A DNA stretch of 64,000 nt, taken from Malania oleifera. Its lineage: Eukaryota > Streptophyta > Magnoliopsida > Santalales > Ximeniaceae. The stretch is taken from NCBI RefSeq assembly GCF_029873635.1, contig NC_080428.1:69585101-69649100 (forward strand), in the 5' to 3' direction. This document shows, one piece after another, positions 43,901 to 56,894 of this stretch; the stretch's first letter is position 1, and each line of letters starts with the position of its first letter. The notes below the pieces were generated by a model that was not told the origin of the DNA, made no database searches, and worked only from the letters and a program-made list of their open reading frames with translations. Both the position numbers and the translations under genes were made by a program.

Positions 43901-45117
43901 CGTGGGCGCCGAAGAGAGTCAAGAGCAGATTGAAATAAGAAAAGTAAAAAGAAAAGGCTAGCTTGGTGATTGGATGGAGGCTAGGATTAAAAATAAAAAA
44001 ATAAAAGAAGGAGGGAGGGTCACTTAAGGAGGCTAGGGTTGCGTGTGGGGGCTGCTTGCTAACCTTGCGAGCTGCACGGCAGGACACAGCCGCAGTATGG
44101 AGACCCAAGCTGCCCTTCTTCCACTCCATTGCTCTCTCTCTCTCTCCCCCCCATTTAGATTTGACATTATTTATTATAATTGTTTTCATTGTTAAGATCT
44201 TAGTTTATTTTTATTTAAAGTTAGTGTTTGAGTTAAATATTTGTTTAAGTCAATTAATGTGTTGGTTTATTTCATTGTTGAAATATTTTGTATTAGATTA
44301 ATACTTGTTTAAGTTATCTCTCTCTCTCTCTCTTGTTATCATTTAGTTGTATTAGTTTACTTTATTGTCATTTTTTAAATACTTTACTGTTATTTTAGTT
44401 GTATTTTTTTTACTTTAATATTATTTTAAATGTTCTGTTGGAACCTTGCTATTTATTTTTATTTTTTTTTACTTTAATATCATTTTAAATATTTTGTTGG
44501 AGTTTTTAATTAGCTTGAGTTTAATTTTTATTTTACATTAAGTTGTTTTAAATATCTTGTTGGAGTCGTTCATTAGTTTAAATTTAGTCATTTTTATTTC
44601 AGAGTTATTTAAGCTTATCTATTGTAGGGTTTAGTTTATTTATTCAGTTGAGTTTTATTTATTGTTTAGTGTAATTTATTTTCATTTAATTGAGTCATTG
44701 TTAAGTTCAATTTATGTTTAGATATTGCGGGATCTATTTATTTCATTCAAGTTACTATTGTATAGAGTTGGTTCATTTCTCTGAAGTCATTGTTGAAGTT
44801 TGATTTTAATATATCTTTGTTTTATTATTTGAATGTTTAATTAGTGAGTTGTTTGGTTGGTTTTATGCGTGTTAGGTTCATAGTTTAGATGTTGTTTGTT
44901 TTAATTCCGTCACAAATATTTCAAAATCCCAAAGAAACTGAATTTGAACCATGTTCAGTAAAATTGTTTTCTTATTTTCTTTTTCCTATTTTGCGCTAGC
45001 TTAAAACTAATCTACATTCCTTGAGTAGACGATCTGGCCTATTTGGGCTAATTATTACACAACATAACTTTTATATTTGGGATATTCATAGTACTACTCA
45101 TTTTTAGAAGTGAGTCA
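43434..45117 (+). repeat. 5' LTR of the gag-only element
   Basis: 1684 bp, TGATTACGCG to AGTGAGTCA. Collinear with 47920-49605. It carries a long (GT)n run at 43861-43897 that is only about six units in the partner. Confidence 0.9.
43861..43897. repeat. (GT)18 microsatellite
   Basis: Uninterrupted GT repeat within the 5' LTR. The partner LTR has only GTGTGTGTGTG at about 48367-48378. Confidence 0.95.
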
Positions 45118-45229
45118 AATTTTTGACGCCGTTGATGGGAAATGTTAGTTTTAGTTTCAAACTAGTGTTTTTCCTATTATTTTAATTTTTCTCATAAAAA
45201 AAATTAAAAAAAAAAGTTTTGAAGAAAAT

Positions 45230-46536
45230 ATGGTTGCACCTGCACAATACAATCTTATGGATTTTATACAGCCTACATGCACCACTGCACCATCTTACCC
45301 TGTTTTATCTGATAATGTACTTAATTTCATGACTCAGCGTGGGAAGACACCATTGATCCCTCAAATCTATGTGATAGAATCCGAGTGTCCTTATGGAAAC
45401 CTGATGGAGTTTGAGTTAACTTGCAATATTTTTTTCCTAGTGTTAGAACTGATAAATTTACTAGATTTCGTTTATTTACTTTCTCTTTGAAGGATAGAGT
45501 GAAGATGTGATTTAATTCTTTGATGTCTCATTCTGTCTCTAGTTGGAATGATATGAAATGTGAATTTCTGTATAAATTTTCTCCCTCACAGAGAACTCAA
45601 TTTTTGCAGAAACAGATCAGTCACTTCAAGTAAAGAGCTGGCGAAAAATTTCATGAAAGTTGGGAGCGATTTAAAAATATGGTCAATATGTGTCCCTACC
45701 ATAGATTTGAATCATGGCGTTTGATAAACTATTTTTACATTGCGTTGACTCCTGAATCGAAACAGTTCGTTCATACTATGTGTTCAGGAGATTTCTTTGA
45801 CAAGGAGTTTGATGAGGCATTGGGTTTTTCAAATCATTTAACTGACTATGTTCGGCAATGGAACACTAGGATTGACAAAAGACCAATTACAGTTCAACCA
45901 TTAGGAGCAATACATAGTGGAGACCGATATGAACTGAAAAATGATTTTGATGTTAAAGCACATCAAGTTGAACTCACTAGAAGTTTGGATGCTATGATGA
46001 AAAAGGAGAATAGTACAAAGTAATTTTGGAATCAACCTTCCAAGTCTTATGCATCCCCTCATCAGCCGATATATCATCTGGTTGTTCCTCAGCATCTCAT
46101 CGACAGACAAACAATTGTTCCAGCACCTGAAGTTACAACTGAGATAAATGAAGTCAAAGAAAAATCGTAGGAAGCAAGCCCGGAAGTGAAGAAGTCAGTT
46201 AATGAGGAGGCTGAGACTAATAAGGAGTACCAACATGTGGTATCTTATTCTCAGAGATTGGCAATAGTGGAACCGTCTCTCCCTACTGAAGTAAATGTCA
46301 AGGAGTGCAATGCTGAAACGAATCCATGCGGTGCTAAGGTGATGGGTACACCTGATAAAGAGGGTGAGCAGAATGATGAAAGCTTAAATTTCAAAAAACC
46401 AAGTAAAAATTTTGATGTTGATGTTTCTGAAGCACCTAAGGTAACCTTTCCAACATCTGCTCCTCAAAGAATGGTTCTTAAAGAAGTGAATTCCTTGAAA
46501 AATATACTAAATAAGGATCCTTTCTTGTTAAAATAA
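45230..46536 (+). pseudogene. Gag of the gag-only Athila-type element
   Basis: Starts MVAPAQYNLMDFIQPT. The gag core reads across 45480-45900: RVKM-stop-FNSLMSHSVSSW, FLYKFSP, GEKFHESWERFKNM, CPYHRFESW, INYFYIALTPESK. A Lys/Glu-rich tail continues to 46536. Breaks: a frame change near 45490 and stops near 45508, 45634, 46021 and 46168. After 46536 a further acidic stretch with stops reaches 46722 but has no pol domain. Confidence 0.78.
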
Positions 46537-46722
46537 GGAAGCCAATCTGCACATGTTTTTTCTGGTACCTTAGAATGCATTGACTTATTTGAGGCTAACT
46601 TTCATGCAGACGACAAGATTGATTCATTGTGGCAACTCAAATTTGGAGACTAGCCAGTTCAATTTATAGACCTGCACCCACCAGATGAAATTCCTCTAGA
46701 GCCTCCTCTAGACATACTGTGA

Positions 46723-47919
46723 TGTTTTTCTTTCCTTTGTTTTTCATTTTGTTTTATTTTGTCTTATTTTAGTTTATTAGCAAGTACATTTTCCTTTAGT
46801 TTCATTCTTTTCCCTTACTGCTCTGCCCAGGTACTCTTCTACTTCCCTCATTATCATTATTTTGCTTCTCTTTTCAAACATTGAGAACAATGTTATATTT
46901 TAGTTGGGGGGAGAGAATTTGCATGTGATACTGTGTGCTTCCATCTGATGAGTTTTAATGTGATATTTGCATATTATATATGTTTGCATGTTACCTTGGT
47001 CCACATTTGAGAAATACTGTTATTAAGCTCAAAGCATGCCGAATTTTTTATTTGTGAACGTTACATGCCAATTTTTTTTTCTTTCTCTCTTTTAGGATAT
47101 GGAATATGTAGAATGTAGTGTAATCAAAGTTTTAATCAAAAGAGAGCTTTATTCATTTCATTTAGTTGTAACCAAGAGAAGGATATTGAAAGTCTTGATA
47201 CACACACTACACAAGTTAGAAGATTTAAAAAGACTACCTTAGACCATTTCTGGTTGATATACACTTTAGTTGTTTGGGACTCTAATGAGCCATGTCCTAA
47301 TGGTTTAGAAAAAAGAAAAAAAAAAGTTTGGAACAAATGAAAACAATAAACAAGCCAAGGATTAGTTGCAAAAAAAAAAAGAAAAAGAGAGAAAAGAATA
47401 AAAAAAAAAAAAAAGAAATAAAAAGAAGGGAGCAACTGTGTATTGGAAAGGGCTACCTATTACCGGAACCCTAACTAAACAAAACGTAGGACCTTGTAGT
47501 AGTGTGACCTACTACCGGGGTCCTAACTAATCAAGAAAGTAGGTGTCTTTTAAAGTGTAATAGTGTGAAAGCCGCCAATATAATGGTTTTGAATTAGAGT
47601 AAGACCGTGCGGTTGTCTCAAATTAATTGGTGTGTTTGAAACCGTTAATGTTTGATGGTGGTCAATCTTGGAACTCTGATCCTCTCTTGTACACGTAACC
47701 TTTGTTACACTTCATTATATTGGTTGTTTTACTAAATGATGTATAAATCTTTTAGCTGAGACATAACTTGGGTTAATCTGTTTTCTGTGTTCCTAAACTC
47801 ATTAAACATATTTCATGGCATGTAATTTTCATAAGTATTGGAAATTTAGTTGTTATTCCCCTGGTTTGAATGCATTCACGTTATTTGTTAGAGACTAACA
47901 AAACGTTAGTTGGGGGACG
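46723..47919 (+). other. Non-coding 3' interior of the gag-only element
   Basis: It contains the first purine tract (AGTTGGGGGGAGAGAA, 46903-46918) preceded by the ATTGAGAACAATGT inverted-repeat motif also seen before purine tracts of Athila elements. About 1 kb of A- and T-rich non-coding DNA follows, then the second tract before the 3' LTR. Confidence 0.65.
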
Positions 47920-49605
47920 TGATTATGCGCCTAAATTGCATAATTAGGTATTTTGATTCCTGCATTAAGGATTATATTTTTAATTAAATGCCTAATTATT
48001 CTTAATATTTTAACATTATGTTTTATTTATTATATTTGAGTTTTGTTGAGTAATTTATGAACTTTTGGTATTTTTTTATTGCAGTGCAATTATTGGAAGC
48101 TAAAAACCGATCGTACTTCGTATTATGGACGTAACTTTCTCATTCGAGCTCCAATCGAGACAATTCAAAATACTGTGGAAAGCCAAGAAAGATCTCTACA
48201 ACTTTCGTATTTTGATCTTTGAGAAATACGGACTTTAGGATGGTAAAAATTGGGCTTGTGCGTTGCGGAACAAAAAAAGAAAATAGAAGAAACAAGAAAA
48301 GAAAAAAAATAAAGTGGGTTGGGTCTTGATATGAGCCGGCCATGCAAAGGAATAAAAAAGGGGCCTTGTGTGTGTGTGAGGGGTGGGCGTTGAAGAGAGT
48401 CAGGAGAGCATATTGAAATAAGAAAAGTAAAAAGAAAAGGCTAGCTAGGTGATTAGATGGAAGCTAGGATTAAAAAGAAAAAAATAAAAGCAAGAGGGAG
48501 GGTTACTTAAGGAGGCTAGGGTTGCATGTGAGGGGCTGCTTGCTAACCTTGGGAGTTGCGCCGCAGGACACAGCTGCAGTGTGAAGACCCTAGCTACTCG
48601 TCTTCCACTCCATTGCTCTCTCTCACTTTCCCCATTTAGATTTTACATTATTTATTAGAATTGTTTTCATTGTTAAGATCTTAGTTTATTTTTATTTAAA
48701 GTTAGTGTTGGAGTTAAATATTTGTTTAAGTCAATTAATGTGTTGGTTTATTTCATTGTTGAAACATTTTGTAATAGATTAATGCTTGTTTAATTACCTT
48801 TCTCTCTCAATCTCTCTCTCTCTCTCTCTTTTGTTACCATTTAGTTGTATGAGTTTACTTCATTGTCATTTTTTAAATACATTACTGTTATTTTAGTTGC
48901 ATTTTTTTACTTTAATATTATTTTAAATATTTTTTTGGAACCTTGCTATTTAATTTTTTTTTACTTTAATATCATTTTAAATATTTTTTTTGGAGTTTTC
49001 TATTAGTTTGAGTTTAATTTATTATTAAGTCATTTCAAATATCTTGTTGGAGCCGTTCATTGGTTTAAATTTAGTCATTTTTATTTAAGAGTTGTTTGAA
49101 TTTATCTATTGTAGGGTTTAGTTTATTTATTCAGTCGAGCTTTATTTATTTTTTAGTGTAGTTTATTTTCATTTAGTTGAGTCATTGTTAAGTTCAGTTT
49201 ATGTTTAGATATTGCAAGATCTATTTATTTCATTCAAGTTACTATTGTATAGAGTCGGTTCATTTCTCTTGAGTCATTGTTGAAGTTTGATTTTAATTTA
49301 TCTTTGTTTTATTATTTGAATATTTAATTAGTGAGTTGTTTGGTTGGTTTTATGCTTGTTAGGTTCATAGTTTAGATGTTGTTTGTTTCAATTCTATCAC
49401 AAATATTTTAAAACCTCAAAGAAACCGAATCTGAACCACGTTCAGTAAAATTGTTTTCTTATTTTCTTTTTCCTATTTTTCGCTAGTTTAAAACTAATCT
49501 GCATTCCCCGAGGGGACGATCTAACTTGTTTAGTCTAATTATTACACAACATAACTCATATACTTGGGATAGACCATAGTGTTACTCATTTTTAGAAGTG
49601 AGTCA
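47920..49605 (+). repeat. 3' LTR of the gag-only element
   Basis: 1686 bp, TGATTATGCGCC to AGTGAGTCA, partner of 43434-45117, with scattered substitutions and small indels. Confidence 0.9.
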
Positions 49606-49614
49606 GTATACACT

Positions 49615-51649
49615 TGTTGACTTTGGTGCAATCTCAAGAGGGGGGGTGAATTGGTATTTTAAAAATTAATCCCCTAGGTCAATTAACCAGCAACAGTATT
49701 ACACAAACCTACGGTTAATCTAATGTGGATAAAATAAATCAATGTATGTTCAACGGAAATTAAACTACGTAAGTAATCTAATTAAGCATGCACAGTAAAG
49801 CTGTAAGGAGAGATGACACCAGATATGTTATCGAGATTCGGCAAACTGCCTATGTCCCCGCCTTGGCTCACCAGCACAAGGATTACACTAAAGTTCACTT
49901 AACAGGTGAAGCGGCACCTGAATACAATCAGGTCAATTAGCACAGGATTGACCTCAACCTTTACAACCAATCCTTCCAAGCTGGATTACTGCTCCCTCAA
50001 GCCACACCTGGAATACAACAGAATCACAATATAATTTGCGTACAAATATTATGCTTCTCAATCAAGTAGATTTGTACCAGTAATAATCAAAACACACCAA
50101 TAATGTATAAATAATAAACTCAATGGTGCATATGTGCAATCAACACTCAAAGTAAAGATTATCTCAAATTTAAAAACGAGAATATATCTACAAGCTAATC
50201 TTTGAAACTATGTTTAGATAAAAATTTCAATCACAGTTTTAGGGTTTCAGAGATTTGTACCAAGAGTGATATGAATATCTCAAAAAATATTTTCTCAGTA
50301 TCAAAGCACAAAGAGATATTCAAATATGAGCTTGTAAAAAGATTTTTGCACAATCAAAAATATGAACTAAGGTGTCTTGCAATATGAATGTCAAGACCCA
50401 CAAGCTCTAACTTTTCCCACACAAAAGATTTATTAGATTAAATCTAAAGGGAAAACTAAGCTCAACTCTCAATCCGAAAATCAAATATACAATAAACAAA
50501 TGAGAGTTTCTAGCAATAGCACACAATGAATAAAACATTCACAAAGCTTGATTTCTCAAAAGAATGGTAGTCTATGAGTGTATAGGATTTGTATGAAGAA
50601 ATAAAGCTTAAGAAATTTTAGAGAATTTGTTGCTTAATTAATGTTCTAATTAGGTGCTAATCCAAGCAAATGAACTCCTATATATAGAGAAGGTTAAAAT
50701 TATAACCGTTGGGGATATGTAGGGTATTATTAAATTTATTTTAAAACCATTTAAGAGAATTAACCCTATTTAACTTAAAATAAGCACAGTAAAAATTAAA
50801 ACAACCCAAGAGTTTCAAGCGCCTAACCCATGGTTCGGTCACCCGAACAAACACAACAAAAAAAGTTGATTTTTGAAGTTCGGGTGCCTGAATCATGGTT
50901 CGGTTTGCTGACCAAAGGCGATTTCCATTATGTCCGAGCTTCAGTCACTTAGTCCTAAGTTTGGTTTACCGAACTAATGTATTCGGTAGCCTGAGGTAAT
51001 TTTGAACGTGAACATTCGAGCTGTCGAGTTGGTGGAAAAGTCAAATTATAAGTTCTGTTGACCTGGGACGCTACGGTCCTTTTGGTTCGGTCGCCCAAAA
51101 CCAAGTCAACACTTTGATTGGTCAATGGTTCGGTCACCCGAAGTGTTTTGAACACAACAGTTCGGTTGCCCGAAGCTTCACTAATTTATCCCTCTAAGTC
51201 ATGTGTTTACTTAAATTAATTCCCCTGATAATATATGTGATATTGGGGACAATCTTACGTGTAAGTACAAGGACCTAAGGTCTTTCTAAGGTTTTAGGCA
51301 TTTTAACTTATCCTAAAAAATCTAGTGTCGGTCGACCGAAGTCTTGTCTAAGGTCTCTCGATTTCCAAGTGATGTGTAGGGAACTAAGGTTGTTCTAAAG
51401 CCTTTGAGCTTGTAGTGCCTACACGCATGATATGCATTCATTATTACAGACCTTTCCTATATTACTATTACAGACCCGAAATGAAGATAATATAAATTAC
51501 AACAAATGAATCTTCTAGGTCTTTATTCGTCAAATCTTCATATGCCATCAAATGATCTTACTAATATGAACATGCACACAAACTTAATAGACATTAAATA
51601 CTTGATTATTTGTCATAATCAAAATAGGTTATGACCTATAAGGTCAACA
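49615..51649 (-). repeat. Solo LTR with G-tract end (SIRE-like)
   Basis: 2035 bp with terminal inverted repeat TGTTGAC...GTCAACA and a 4-bp direct repeat CACT on both sides (49611-49614, 51650-51653). The plus-strand left end has AGAGGGGGGGTGAATTGG. The minus-strand start has TATTTTGATTATGACAAAT, as in the LTRs at 62181-63555 and 17862-22088. It lies five bases beyond the target duplication of the gag-only element. An insert of 'GGTTCGGTCACCCGAA'-type words is repeated at 50830-51170. No genes. Confidence 0.82.
50820..51180. repeat. Dispersed GGTTCGG..CCCGAA inverted words in the solo LTR
   Basis: At least five copies of a short imperfect palindrome (for example TTCGGTCACCCGAA near 50833, 51130 and 51161) in 360 bp. 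The other G-tract LTRs carry analogous but different words (GGCGCCTG type near 18370-18560; CCGTTGACGATTT near 62890-63040). Confidence 0.6.
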
Positions 51650-52317
51650 CACTTTATACAGATCAATTCAGTTGCACTGAGTTAAATCCTAGGTTTTAGA
51701 AATCTCAACTGAAAACATAAATATACTTACTTCACAAACATTTTTAACGGTTCAATTTCATTAAAAAGCTGACTTAACTTAACCCTCTAACCTATTTCTA
51801 AAAAGAATCTGAAACACTCGAAAAATAGAATCCTAACTTTTTCCCGAAATCAAGAATCTACTCCGCTAGGATTGTACATATTCGCTCCCTGATCCTCATG
51901 GTAACCTCAGATCGTCGATTCGGGCGACAAACGGTGAAGAAATCGAAGAGAGAGAAAGAGAGAGTGGTCGTGGGTTAGAGAGACAGAGAGAGAGAAGATA
52001 TTTTGATTTCTTAACAATGAAGCAATTGAAAATCTATTTATAGGCCCTTTAACTCGGTCAAATTCGTCGACGAAGTGGCGCCTTCATCAATGAGCAACAG
52101 AAAGTCGTTCGTTAACGAACCCTAAATCTAATATTTTTGGCCGTTTTGGATCTCTTCGTCGACGAGACTCTAAATTTCGGTGACTGCACACCTAAGGGCC
52201 TTCGTCGACAAGAACCTAGACCTCGTCAACGAAGCCTATTGTTTATTTTTATTTTATTTTTTTGAAATTTTCCCTTCTTATTTAATTTTCCTTATTTTTC
52301 TGGTTCGGGTCTCTACA
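51650..52317 (-). repeat. 3' LTR remnant of Tekay-like element B
   Basis: The minus strand starts TGTAGAGACCCGAACC at 52317. It has a palindrome cluster (52064-52235), TATAAATAG on the minus strand near 52035 and a leader block GAGGTTACCATGAGGATC. It is cut at 51650 by the solo LTR insertion. It is most similar to the LTR piece at 59096-60590 (shared CTGACTTAACTTAA region). Confidence 0.78.
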
Positions 52318-52639
52318 ATCTCCCTTCCTTATAAAAATTTTGCTCTCGAAATTTGCTAACTATTTTCTATCACATCATCTGAACTATCACTGCTCCGACT
52401 CTGGAATGAGCCGGTAGCCACCCACATAGCGGCCCCATTCCAAATCTATTACTTGCCCTCACTTATGGCGAAGGAATACCGTGGTTACACTTAGTGTCTC
52501 GGGAATTTACAATAGTATACATAATTCTCCCAGAGACCATCCATACATAAACTCATAACAACTTACAAACTAAACATACTTACCTTACCTAACCTGCATA
52601 TAAACTAACACGTACCTGTTTGACCGTACCAGTCTATCT

Positions 52640-54070
52640 AACACTGATCATCACTGAAAAGCTATGGGTACTTCTACCGTATTTCTGTCTCTAGCTCCCA
52701 AGAAGCCTCCTTAACCGCATGATTATGTCATAGTACCTTTACTAACGGTATTTTTTTCGTACGCAGCTTCTGTACCTTCTGATCCAGAATTTGAATTGGT
52801 ATCTCCTCGTAAGTCAAAACATCCCTGATCTCTAATGGTTCATAATTGATCATGTGCATAGGATCTGACACATACTTCCTCAACATTGATACATGGAAGA
52901 CATTATGAACTCTAGACAATGTTGGTGGTAACGTCACTCGATAAAAAACTGGACCAATCCTTTCCAGGATCTCAAACGGCCCAATATACCGAGGACTTGG
53001 CTTTCCTTTCTTTCCGAACCTCATTACTCCCTTCATCGGAGCAATCCTTAAAAATACCATATCCTCAATCTCGAACTCTAGCACCCGTTGACGAGTATCT
53101 GCATAACTCTTCTGCCGACTCTGTGCTACCTTTATATTTTCCCTGATATGTTCTACCTTTGCAGAGGTCTGCTGAACTAATTTCGGTCCCAACACCTATC
53201 GTTTGCCTACCTCATCCCAATACAACGGAGATCGACACCGATGACCATATAATGCTTCATATGGTGCCATATCAATACTGGCATGATAACTATTATTATA
53301 CGCGAACTTGACTAACGGTAGATATCTAATCCAACTTCAACCAAAATCCAGTACACAAGTCTGCAACATATCCTCCAAAATATGAATGGTCCTCTCGGAC
53401 TGTCCGTCTGTCTGCGGCTAAAATGCGGTATTGAAGGTAAGTTGATATCTTAAGGCATCCTGCAAACTCTTCCAAAAACGAAAGGTGAACCATAGATCTC
53501 AATCTAAAACTATAGAAATCGGGATGCCATGAAGTCATACTATCTCCTGCACATAAAGCACCACCAGCTTATCCATGGAATAACTGACCCTGATCAGAAC
53601 GAAGTGCTCAGTCTTCGTTAGTCAATCCACTATAACCCAGATAGCATTCTGCCCATGTATCGCCGAAGGCGATCCCGACACAAAGTCCATCGAGATATGC
53701 TCCCACTTCCACTTTGGAATGTCAAGTGGCTGTAGTGGTCTTGCTGGCCTCTAGTGCTCGACCTTCACCTGCTAACACGTCAGGCACTGCTCTACAAAAT
53801 GGCGATCTCTCTTTTCATGTTAGACCACCAAAAAGAATCTCACAGATCCTCGTACATCTTTGTGCGTCTTGGATGTACCGTATATAAAGAGTGATGTGCC
53901 TCCTCCAGGATGGTTTGTTTAATCTCATCATCATTCAGTACGCAGATCTTGGTGTAAAATCTCAACACCCCTTCCTATGAGACGTGGAAATCTACGTTTA
54001 ACCCATCATGTATCCCACTCACAATCTCCGCCAACTCCACATATTTCATCTAAGCTGATCTAATCCTCTC
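52640..54070 (-). pseudogene. Integrase and chromodomain-like end of element B
   Basis: Intact over 53195-52728: VQQTSAKVEHIRENIK, KSYADTRQR, GPFEILERIG, NVFHVSMLRKY, EEIPIQILD, KKIPLVKVL. A stop then precedes HNHAVKEASWE. The core region 53200-53850 has the expected order but several stops. The zinc-binding end is poorly preserved near 53800-54060. Confidence 0.82.
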
Positions 54071-55590
54071 CTATAAGGTTAGTTGTACTACTAGGATAAC
54101 AATGAATTCTTGGTGACTTCCTTCTACTAACTTTACCCCCAACCTTTCCAGATCCATTATGGTCTCATGCTGAATCCCAATTGCTGAAACTAATGTAGGC
54201 GCTGACTTCCGACTCAACGCATCGGCTACCACATTAGCTTTTCTAGGATAGTAACTAATAGTACATTCGTAGTCTTTAATCAACTCAAACCACCTGCATT
54301 GCCTCATAGTCAACTCCTTCTAGGTGAAGAAGTATTTAAGACTCTTATTATCAATAAAGATCTCAAACTTTTCACCATATAAGTAATGCCACTAGATCTT
54401 TAGTGTAAATACCACGGCTACCAGCTCTAAGTCATGTGTAAGGCAATTCTTCTCATACTCCTTGAATTGACGGGAAGCATATGCAATAACCTTACCCAGT
54501 TGCATCAAAACGCACTCGAGTCCTTTCTGGGACGCGTCACTGTAGAACACGAAACCAACATCCCCTAATGGAATGGTCAACACTGAGGTTGACGTTGCTT
54601 TAACTCCTGGAAGCTCTGCTCACACTCGCTAGTCCAATTAAACCTACTGTTCTTTTTCATAAGTTGTGTCAAAGGACCTGATAGCCTCGAAAAACCCTCG
54701 ATGAATCGGCGATAGTGCGCTGCCAGACCCAAGAAACTTTTGATCTCATGTACGTTCTTCGGTCTCACCCAGTTTACTACTGCCTCTACTTTGCTCGGGT
54801 TTACTGATATCCCTTCCTTGGACACTACATGTCCCAAAAATGCAACCTGTTCTAGCCAGAATTCGCATTTCTTGAATTTAGCAAATAATCTCTTCTCTTT
54901 GAGTGCTTGAAGTACCAGCCTCAAATGAGCTTTATGCTCTATAGGACTCCTCGAATAAATTAGGATGTCATCAATGAATACCACCACGAACTAATCTAAG
55001 TACGCTTGGAACACCCTATTCATCAAATCCATGAATGTTGCGGGCGCATTCGTTAAACCAAACGGCATGACCAAAAATTCATAATGGCCATAACGAGTTC
55101 GAAAAGCTATCTTCGATACATCCTCCTACTTTACCTTCAATTGGTAGCACCCAGATCGCAAATCGATCTTAGAAAAAACCTAAGTACCCTTCAGCTAGTC
55201 AAATAGGTCATCAATACGCAGTAACGGGTATTTATTCTCTTACTGTTACCTTGTTAATTTCTCTGTAGTCGATGCACATCCTCATTGACCCATCTTTCTT
55301 CTTCACGAGCAACACCGACGCTCCCCAGGGTGATACGCTCGGTCTAATGAAACCATTATCCAGAAGTTCCTGCAGTTGCTCCTTTAGCTCTTTCAGTTCA
55401 GTCAGAGCCATTTGGTACAGAGCCTTGGTGATTGGTGCCGTCCCTGTAGTCAACTCAATGGTGAACTCCACCTTGCGATCAGAAGGTAACCCCAGTAAGT
55501 CTTCGGGGAAAACATCTAGGAACTCCCGTATCACAAGAATATCCTCCAGCTTCAGTCCTTCCTTTGGTACTTCTTTCACATATGCTAAGT
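54071..55590 (-). pseudogene. Reverse transcriptase and RNase H of element B
   Basis: [22 protein letters not shown] and [10 protein letters not shown] at 55579-55232, a frameshifted middle, then [13 protein letters not shown] with both catalytic Asp residues at about 54980, [12 protein letters not shown] and [16 protein letters not shown]. RNase [57 protein letters not shown]. Stops and frame changes lie near 54580-54390 and 55230-55000. Confidence 0.87.
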
Positions 55591-55594
55591 ACCC

Positions 55595-56074
55595 CTAGAA
55601 ACCCCCTAGAAGTAATCTCCTTTCTTGAATCACCAAAAGGATCCGTGGTGCAGAGCGCACACACGACCCTTCAAATTTAAACTTTTGCTCCCCTAGAAGC
55701 CTGAATACCACCTCCTTCCTATGACAGTCTATGCTTGCGTAGCTGAAGGCTAGCCAATCCATCCCTAGAATAATGTCAAATCCATGCATATTGAAGATGA
55801 TTAGGCAAGCAGGCAGCCTTCTCCCCTGAATCTCCATTGGATAGTTTCTAACCACCTTACTGCATACAATAACCGACCCTGTCGGCATAGTCACTTCTAA
55901 CTCAACACCTAACGGTTGAGCCTTTATTTTACATACTTTAACAAACCCCCTACATACAAATGAGTGGGTCGCACTTGAATCAAAAAGCACAACAGCTTTA
56001 TGGAAAAACATATAAGTAATACCTGTAACTACATCCCTTCCGTGCTCGGCATCACCCCGCATCATAGAATACAC
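55595..56074 (-). pseudogene. Aspartic protease of element B
   Basis: 159 codons open. The active site reads VVLFDSSATHSFVC (family D-S-G-A-T-H-S-F), so the Gly is Ser. GFDIILGMDWLAF..ASIDCH is intact, including the Trp that is a stop in element A. Confidence 0.82.
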
Positions 56075-56157
56075 CCGTGTCTGAGCTGTGTTCCCCTGGT
56101 GACCATTGTGGGCTGCTTGATTCCCTATTTTATATTGCTGCTGCTAAGGTGTATAAT

Positions 56158-56894
56158 TCACTGTCGCGAGACAGTCCCGCACCTAATGTCCTGCTGCATC
56201 GCAGCGGTAGCAAACCACCATTCCAACCCTACACACACCCCAATGCTTCTTATAGCATCTGGGACAAGTGGCACTCTAGGAACTACCCTGCAAGGCTCGA
56301 GATCCCGACACCTGTCGCTGGCCCGTAGAATTATCAGGCCGCTTCCAAGAGCTCTGGATGGAGTTGGATTAATAATTTTGAGGCAAGGGTCTCTTCTTCT
56401 GGTTCGCCTCTCTCTCCCCTTCTTGAATACTAGCCTCTGTCGCAATGGCTCTATCCACCGGCTCAGTAAAGCTCTAGACCAATAATGCCGCCACCCATGC
56501 GCATATTGCCTGCTTCAGCCCTCTCTCAAACATCCAAAACTTCTTTAGCTCATCCGGGACCATATATGGAGCGAATTAGCTGCATCAACAAAGACCCATG
56601 TGTTAGATGCTGGAATTCCTTTGCCTTCGCCTCTCTAGTGGCAACAGGGAAGTATCTGCTGAAGAAGACTTCCCTGGAACAATTTTAGGTAATAGATGCA
56701 TACTCTAGCCACTATTCCTCCACCAACTTAGCTGATCTCCACCATCTATTTGCCTCTCCCACCAGTTTAAAGGTGGCAAACCTCACTTCCTACTCCTCTA
56801 TGCATTCCAACACCCCTAACAATTCCTCCATCTCCTTAATCCAATCTTTCGCCGCAATCGGGTTTGGTTCTCTCGAAAATGTCGGCGGGTTCAT
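56158..56894 (-). pseudogene. Gag of element B
   Basis: Starts MNPPTFSREPNP at 56894, then AAKDWIKEMEELLGVLECIEE, a frameshift, and further gag words (ATFKL, RWWR, VFF.RYFPVATREAK) with stops. The C-terminal zinc-knuckle region near 56280-56190 keeps some Cys. Compared with element A it lacks the SSAHASG N-terminal part, beginning directly at the gag core. Confidence 0.75.

Larger units (their letters stand above)
43434..49605 (+). mobile_element. Gag-only LTR element of Athila type (LARD-like), complete
   Basis: Two LTRs (43434-45117 and 47920-49605, about 1.69 kb each) are flanked by the perfect 5-bp duplication GTATA (43429-43433 and 49606-49610). The PBS at 45124-45139 (TGACGCCGTTGATGGG) resembles the complement of plant tRNA-Asp, the primer of Athila elements. 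The 2.8 kb interior encodes only a broken gag; no protease, RT, RNase H or integrase is present. There are two G-rich purine tracts, one after gag (46903-46918) and one just before the 3' LTR (47908-47919). It must have depended on another element's enzymes. Confidence 0.88.
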
